Both the position numbers and the translations under genes were made by a program. The notes beneath the pieces are model-generated. The model was not told the DNA's origin, ran no database searches, and saw only the letters and a program-made list of their open reading frames with translations. Positions 49,057-51,694 of a DNA stretch of 51,694 nt are shown here, piece by piece. Numbering within the stretch: the stretch's first letter is position 1; each line of letters begins with the position of its first letter. This DNA comes from an uncultured Bacteroidales bacterium (GTDB taxonomy: Bacteria; Bacteroidota; Bacteroidia; Bacteroidales; WCHB1-69): assembly GCA_900316305.1 (NCBI GenBank), contig ONCM01000019.1, positions 1 through 51,694 on the forward strand, given 5' to 3'.

Positions 49057-49926
49057 ATGAAGAACTTTTATCTGCTTTACCAGCCCTATACAGAAATAGT
49101 CCCCCAACTTGGGGAACATTTTACTCAGCAAGTTGCTGAGAATTTTAATGGAAACGTAATTACTCAGCAAGTTGCTGAGCAAATCAAGCAAGAGTTATTC
49201 TCTGTTCCTTGGGGACATCATATGTTGCTGATAGACAAGTGCAAAGGCAATCCTCAGAAAGCTTTGTTTTTTGTTCATCAAACAGTGCAAAATGGTTGGA
49301 GCCGTAATATACTGCTCAATTTTCTCGACACCGACCTCTACGAACGTCAAGGGAAAGCTTTGACCAACTTCAGCCGCACATTTCCTGAAGAGTCGAGCGA
49401 TTTGGCACAAGAACTGACAAAAGATCCTTACGACTTCGCTTTCACCGGTATCACGGGGCGTTACAACGAACGCTTGTTGAAGGATAAGCTACTTAATAAT
49501 ATCACACAGTTTCTGGTAGAACTGGGCACAGGATTCGCTTACGTCGGCAAGGAATACCGTCTGCAGATAGGTGATACGGAGAACTTCATCGACCTGCTGT
49601 TCTACAATTTGAACTTGTCGTGCTACGTAGTGATTGAGGTGAAAATTGGCAAGTTTGAGTTTGCTGATGCCGGACAACTCGGAGGATATGTGGTTGCCTG
49701 CAACCATATCCTGAAAAAAGAGGGTAGAGATAATCCTACCATCGGCATCCTGATTTGTAAGGAAAAAGACAACCTTGTGGCTCAATATGCTTTGGAGGCC
49801 AGCAGTCAGCCTTTAGGCATTTCGGAGTACGAACTGGCCAAACTCTACCCGGAAAAAGTGGAAGGAACCATCCCGACCATTGAGGAATTAGAACAGAAAT
49901 TGGGCGACAGAATCAAAAACGAATAA
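49057..49926 (+). CDS. DUF1016-family PD-(D/E)XK nuclease, short N-terminus
   Basis: 289 residues. The nuclease domain (about 130-289) has FTGITGRYNERLLKDKLLNNI, GTGFAYVGKEYRLQIGDTENFIDLLFYN and CYVVIEVKIGKFEFADAGQLGGY, giving the family's D-x(n)-ExK pattern, and ends with EYELAKLYPE. A typical YhcG-like protein is about 370 residues with a larger DUF1016_N domain. Here only a stub MKNFYLLYQPYTEIVPQL and a repetitive stretch precede the SVPWGHHMLLIDKC block. An in-frame stop lies five codons upstream, so no longer form is available. The repeat may show recent remodelling. DUF1016 proteins are frequent in defence islands. Confidence 0.88.
   Translation: MKNFYLLYQPYTEIVPQLGEHFTQQVAENFNGNVITQQVAEQIKQELFSVPWGHHMLLIDKCKGNPQKALFFVHQTVQNGWSRNILLNFLDTDLYERQGKALTNFSRTFPEESSDLAQELTKDPYDFAFTGITGRYNERLLKDKLLNNITQFLVELGTGFAYVGKEYRLQIGDTENFIDLLFYNLNLSCYVVIEVKIGKFEFADAGQLGGYVVACNHILKKEGRDNPTIGILICKEKDNLVAQYALEASSQPLGISEYELAKLYPEKVEGTIPTIEELEQKLGDRIKNE
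49102..49179. repeat. Three CAA-S-TTG palindromes in the nuclease gene's 5' region
   Basis: CCCCAACTTGGGG (49102-49114) is followed by two exact copies of a 17-bp palindrome, CTCAGCAAGTTGCTGAG, at 49124-49140 and 49163-49179, set 39 bp (13 codons) apart. The coding meaning of the repeat is TQQVAE. Each can fold into an mRNA hairpin. Confidence 0.85.
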
Positions 49927-49953
49927 TTAACCATCCAACCAGATTTGTACACT

Positions 49954-50625
49954 ATGGATGCCAAACTCTTTTTCCAAGCCCTAACTAAATTCCTCCTCGG
50001 GGTCATCATCTTCGGCCTACTCATCTTCCTGCCGGCGGGCTCGTTCCAATATTGGCAGGGGTGGCTGATGATGGGGGTTCTTATTGTGCCGATGTTCGTG
50101 GCCGGACTAATATTGATGGTAAAGAATCCTTATTTGCTGCGTAAAAGATTGAATGCCAAAGAAGAAGAGAAGGAGCAGAAGTCCGTTGTGGCGCTTAGTG
50201 GTGGGATGTTTGTCGTCGCATTTGTGGTTGCAGGACTCAACTGGCGCTTTCAATGGTTGGTGCTGCCCGATTGGGCCGTTTGGGTCGCCGCCGCACTCTT
50301 CCTGTTCGGCTATGTCCTGTATGGGATAGTGCTGCGCGAAAACACCTACCTCTCACGCACCATCGAGGTGCAGGAAGACCAAAAAGTTATCGATACGGGA
50401 CTCTACGGCATCGTCCGCCACCCGATGTACACGGCCACGATCATCCTCTTCCTGGCAATGCCTCTGGTGCTGGCCTCGCCCATCTCCTTCCTGATCATGC
50501 TGCTCTATATTCCCCTCATCGCCAAACGCATCCGCAACGAGGAAGTTGTTTTGGAAGAAGGCCTCGAGGGCTACCGCGAGTACAAACAACGGGTGAAATA
50601 CAAAGTTTTTCCGTATATCTGGTAG
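49954..50625 (+). CDS. Isoprenylcysteine methyltransferase-like membrane protein 2
   Basis: 223 residues from the ATG at 49954; a TTG three codons earlier is possible but less likely. About five membrane helices, starting with FLLGVIIFGLLIFLPAGSFQYWQG, then GYVLYGIVLRENTYLSRTIEVQEDQKVIDTGLYGIVRHPMYTATII. The GLYGIVRHPMYT motif followed by RIRNEEVVLEEGLEGYREY is the ICMT/NnrU methyltransferase signature. It is longer than the member at 32839 and only distantly similar. vsr starts 5 bp after its stop codon. Confidence 0.88.
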   Translation: MDAKLFFQALTKFLLGVIIFGLLIFLPAGSFQYWQGWLMMGVLIVPMFVAGLILMVKNPYLLRKRLNAKEEEKEQKSVVALSGGMFVVAFVVAGLNWRFQWLVLPDWAVWVAAALFLFGYVLYGIVLRENTYLSRTIEVQEDQKVIDTGLYGIVRHPMYTATIILFLAMPLVLASPISFLIMLLYIPLIAKRIRNEEVVLEEGLEGYREYKQRVKYKVFPYIW

Positions 50626-50630
50626 CTATC

Positions 50631-51185
50631 ATGACCGACACGATGACTCCCCAGCAACGCCACTACTGCATGTCGCGGATACGCAGTAAGGATACTACGC
50701 CCGAGAGGCGCGTACGACAATGGTTGTGGCAACACGGCTACCGCTACCGGCTTTGCGTGAAGGGGGTTCCAGGGAAACCTGACATCGTAATGCGGAAGTA
50801 TCGGACGGCGATTTTCGTGAACGGATGCTTCTGGCACGGGCACCACGTCCAATGTACAATGAACAATGTACAATGTACAATTGAGGATTCGAAATGTTGT
50901 AAGATACCCAAAACCAATAGGGAATTCTGGGTGGCGAAGATACAGCGGAATCAGGAGCGGGACCAGCAAAATTACAAGGTGTTGGAGGAGAATGGGTGGC
51001 AGGTGATTGTGCTGTGGGAGTGTCAACTGAAGCCCAAAAAACTGGAGCAGACGATGTTACAAGTGGAAATCCAACTCCACGACTTCTACCTCAAAACCTT
51101 CAACTACCGGTCGAAATCGTACATTCATATCGAAGAGGAAAACCTGCCGATGGTGGCAGAGGATCCAGAAGAGTATGGACAATAA
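50631..51185 (+). CDS. vsr: Very short patch repair endonuclease Vsr with a repeat-derived insertion
   Basis: 184 residues. Vsr nicks next to T:G mismatches that arise when 5-methylcytosine deaminates. Core motifs are RSKDTTPERRVRQWLWQHGYRYRL, PGKPDIVMRKYRTAIFVNGCFWHGHH (catalytic Asp and the zinc-site His/Cys group) and PKTNREFWVAKIQRNQERD, then IVLWECQLK. After WHGHH the usual Cys-containing bridge is replaced by about 15 residues (VQCTMNNVQCTIEDS) encoded by a heptamer array. The frame is kept and downstream motifs are intact, so it may still be active. It sits about 10 kb from the two cytosine methyltransferases, but its base composition is like the GC-rich flank. Confidence 0.92.
   Translation: MTDTMTPQQRHYCMSRIRSKDTTPERRVRQWLWQHGYRYRLCVKGVPGKPDIVMRKYRTAIFVNGCFWHGHHVQCTMNNVQCTIEDSKCCKIPKTNREFWVAKIQRNQERDQQNYKVLEENGWQVIVLWECQLKPKKLEQTMLQVEIQLHDFYLKTFNYRSKSYIHIEEENLPMVAEDPEEYGQ
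50851..50885. repeat. Heptamer array AATGTAC inside vsr, five units
   Basis: AATGTAC, AATGAAC, AATGTAC, AATGTAC and a degenerate AATTGAG, 35 bp in all. It has the same period and total length as the arrays at gene ends elsewhere in this window. Confidence 0.85.
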
Positions 51186-51196
51186 ACAGAACGATT

Positions 51197-51595
51197 ATGA
51201 AACATATTACCGTAGCAGCAGCTATTATCCACGATGAGGAGAACCGCATCTTCGCCACACAAAGGGGAAGCGGGGATTGGAAGGACTGGTGGGAGTTCCC
51301 GGGCGGCAAAATCGAGCCTGGGGAGACTCCCGAGGAGGCTGTCCGACGCGAGATTTGGGAGGAATTGGAAACCCGTATCTCCGTCGGGGAACTGCTGCAC
51401 ACCATCGAGTGGGATTATCCCAAATTCCACCTTACCATGCACTGCTTCCTCTGCACCATCGAGAGCGGCTCGCTGACCCTCCTCGAACATGAGGCCGCCC
51501 GCTGGCTCGCCCCCGACGAACTGGACAGCGTGCAGTGGCTACCGGCGGATTTGGAGGTGATTGAAATGCTGAAGGAGAAGACTAAGTTAGTTTAA
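51197..51595 (+). CDS. Nudix hydrolase, MutT-type (deoxy)nucleoside triphosphate pyrophosphohydrolase
   Basis: 132 residues. The Nudix box GGKIEPGETPEEAVRREIWEEL (about 35-56, G-x5-E-x7-REUxEE) is complete. The start ITVAAAIIHDEENRIFATQRGSGDWKDWWEFPGG matches MutT/CTP-pyrophosphohydrolase types, which clean 8-oxo-dGTP and similar nucleotides from the pool. It starts 12 bp after the vsr stop codon, so the two are probably cotranscribed and form a small DNA-integrity unit. The exact substrate cannot be told from sequence. Confidence 0.92.
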   Translation: MKHITVAAAIIHDEENRIFATQRGSGDWKDWWEFPGGKIEPGETPEEAVRREIWEELETRISVGELLHTIEWDYPKFHLTMHCFLCTIESGSLTLLEHEAARWLAPDELDSVQWLPADLEVIEMLKEKTKLV

Positions 51596-51610
51596 GGTTT
51601 AGGGTTTAAG
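51590..51610. repeat. Heptamer array GTTTARG, three units
   Basis: GTTTAAG, GTTTAGG, GTTTAAG. The first unit spans the Nudix stop codon. The unit matches the one after the first TonB-like gene. The remaining 84 bases of the window show no gene. Confidence 0.8.
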
Positions 51611-51694
51611 GCACTGCTGTCCCGTTAAAACTTAAAAATGTTCTTTGAAACGATTGATATATAGTTAGTTGTAGAGATTTTTCGAGTCAACGGA

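Overview
The window is a piece of a Bacteroidota chromosome, most likely from the order Bacteroidales. The signs are TonB-dependent receptor and type IX secretion (T9SS) style proteins, a GH92 mannosidase, GSCFA and PorV-like families, and promoters that follow the Bacteroidetes -7 form TAnnTTTG. There are no rRNA or tRNA genes, integrases, transposases or CRISPR arrays that I can see.

Layout. 1-3325 (+): 3' end of a GH92 alpha-mannosidase, then two tandem TonB-like paralogues, each with its own terminator. 3326-9424 (-): a probable operon read uvrD/pcrA -> GSCFA -> small lipoprotein -> nadC -> YihY/BrkB membrane protein -> small membrane protein. 9425-9652: a candidate small RNA. 9652-11142 (-): P-loop kinase, HIT protein, greA. 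11225-20996 (-): operon of a TonB-dependent receptor, a 1573-residue protein with a T9SS-type C-terminus, and a PorV/PorQ-like barrel. 21235-26671 (-): TPR protein, outer-membrane barrel protein and a degenerate Rieske-like lipoprotein. 26848-33330 (+): DUF4340-like protein, ribD, YigZ, OmpA lipoprotein, mutY, a ThrE-type exporter and a small membrane methyltransferase. 33331-33946: 600 bp without an assigned gene, with an 11-bp tandem repeat, two promoter-like boxes and a strong terminator. 33947-47563 (+): an AT-rich defence island. 47594-51595 (+): TSCPD protein, membrane proteins, a DUF1016 nuclease, vsr and a Nudix hydrolase.

The island is the main interest. It reads AIPR protein -> SF2 helicase with C-terminal WG repeats -> two tandem C5-cytosine methyltransferases -> unknown 185-residue protein -> McrB-like AAA+ ATPase with an EVE/PUA-like reader -> AlbA_2/HATPase_c_4 protein -> DUF2357 plus PD-(D/E)XK nuclease (McrC-like). 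Neighbours from the AIPR gene to the McrB-like gene overlap or nearly touch, which suggests one transcript. Two m5C methyltransferases with an McrB-like motor and a separate nuclease is the plan of the LlaJI and BsuMI restriction-modification systems. The AIPR and helicase-WG genes, the unknown protein and the AlbA protein between the McrB-like and McrC-like halves are additions that I do not recognise as a named system. A terminator 39 bp upstream of the first ATG suggests that entry into the operon is controlled, or that a small RNA precedes it.

A second pattern runs through the window. Short arrays of 7-bp units (sometimes 14-bp), often five units or 35 bp, sit on or just after gene 3' ends. 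One such array lies inside the vsr coding sequence as an apparent in-frame insertion.
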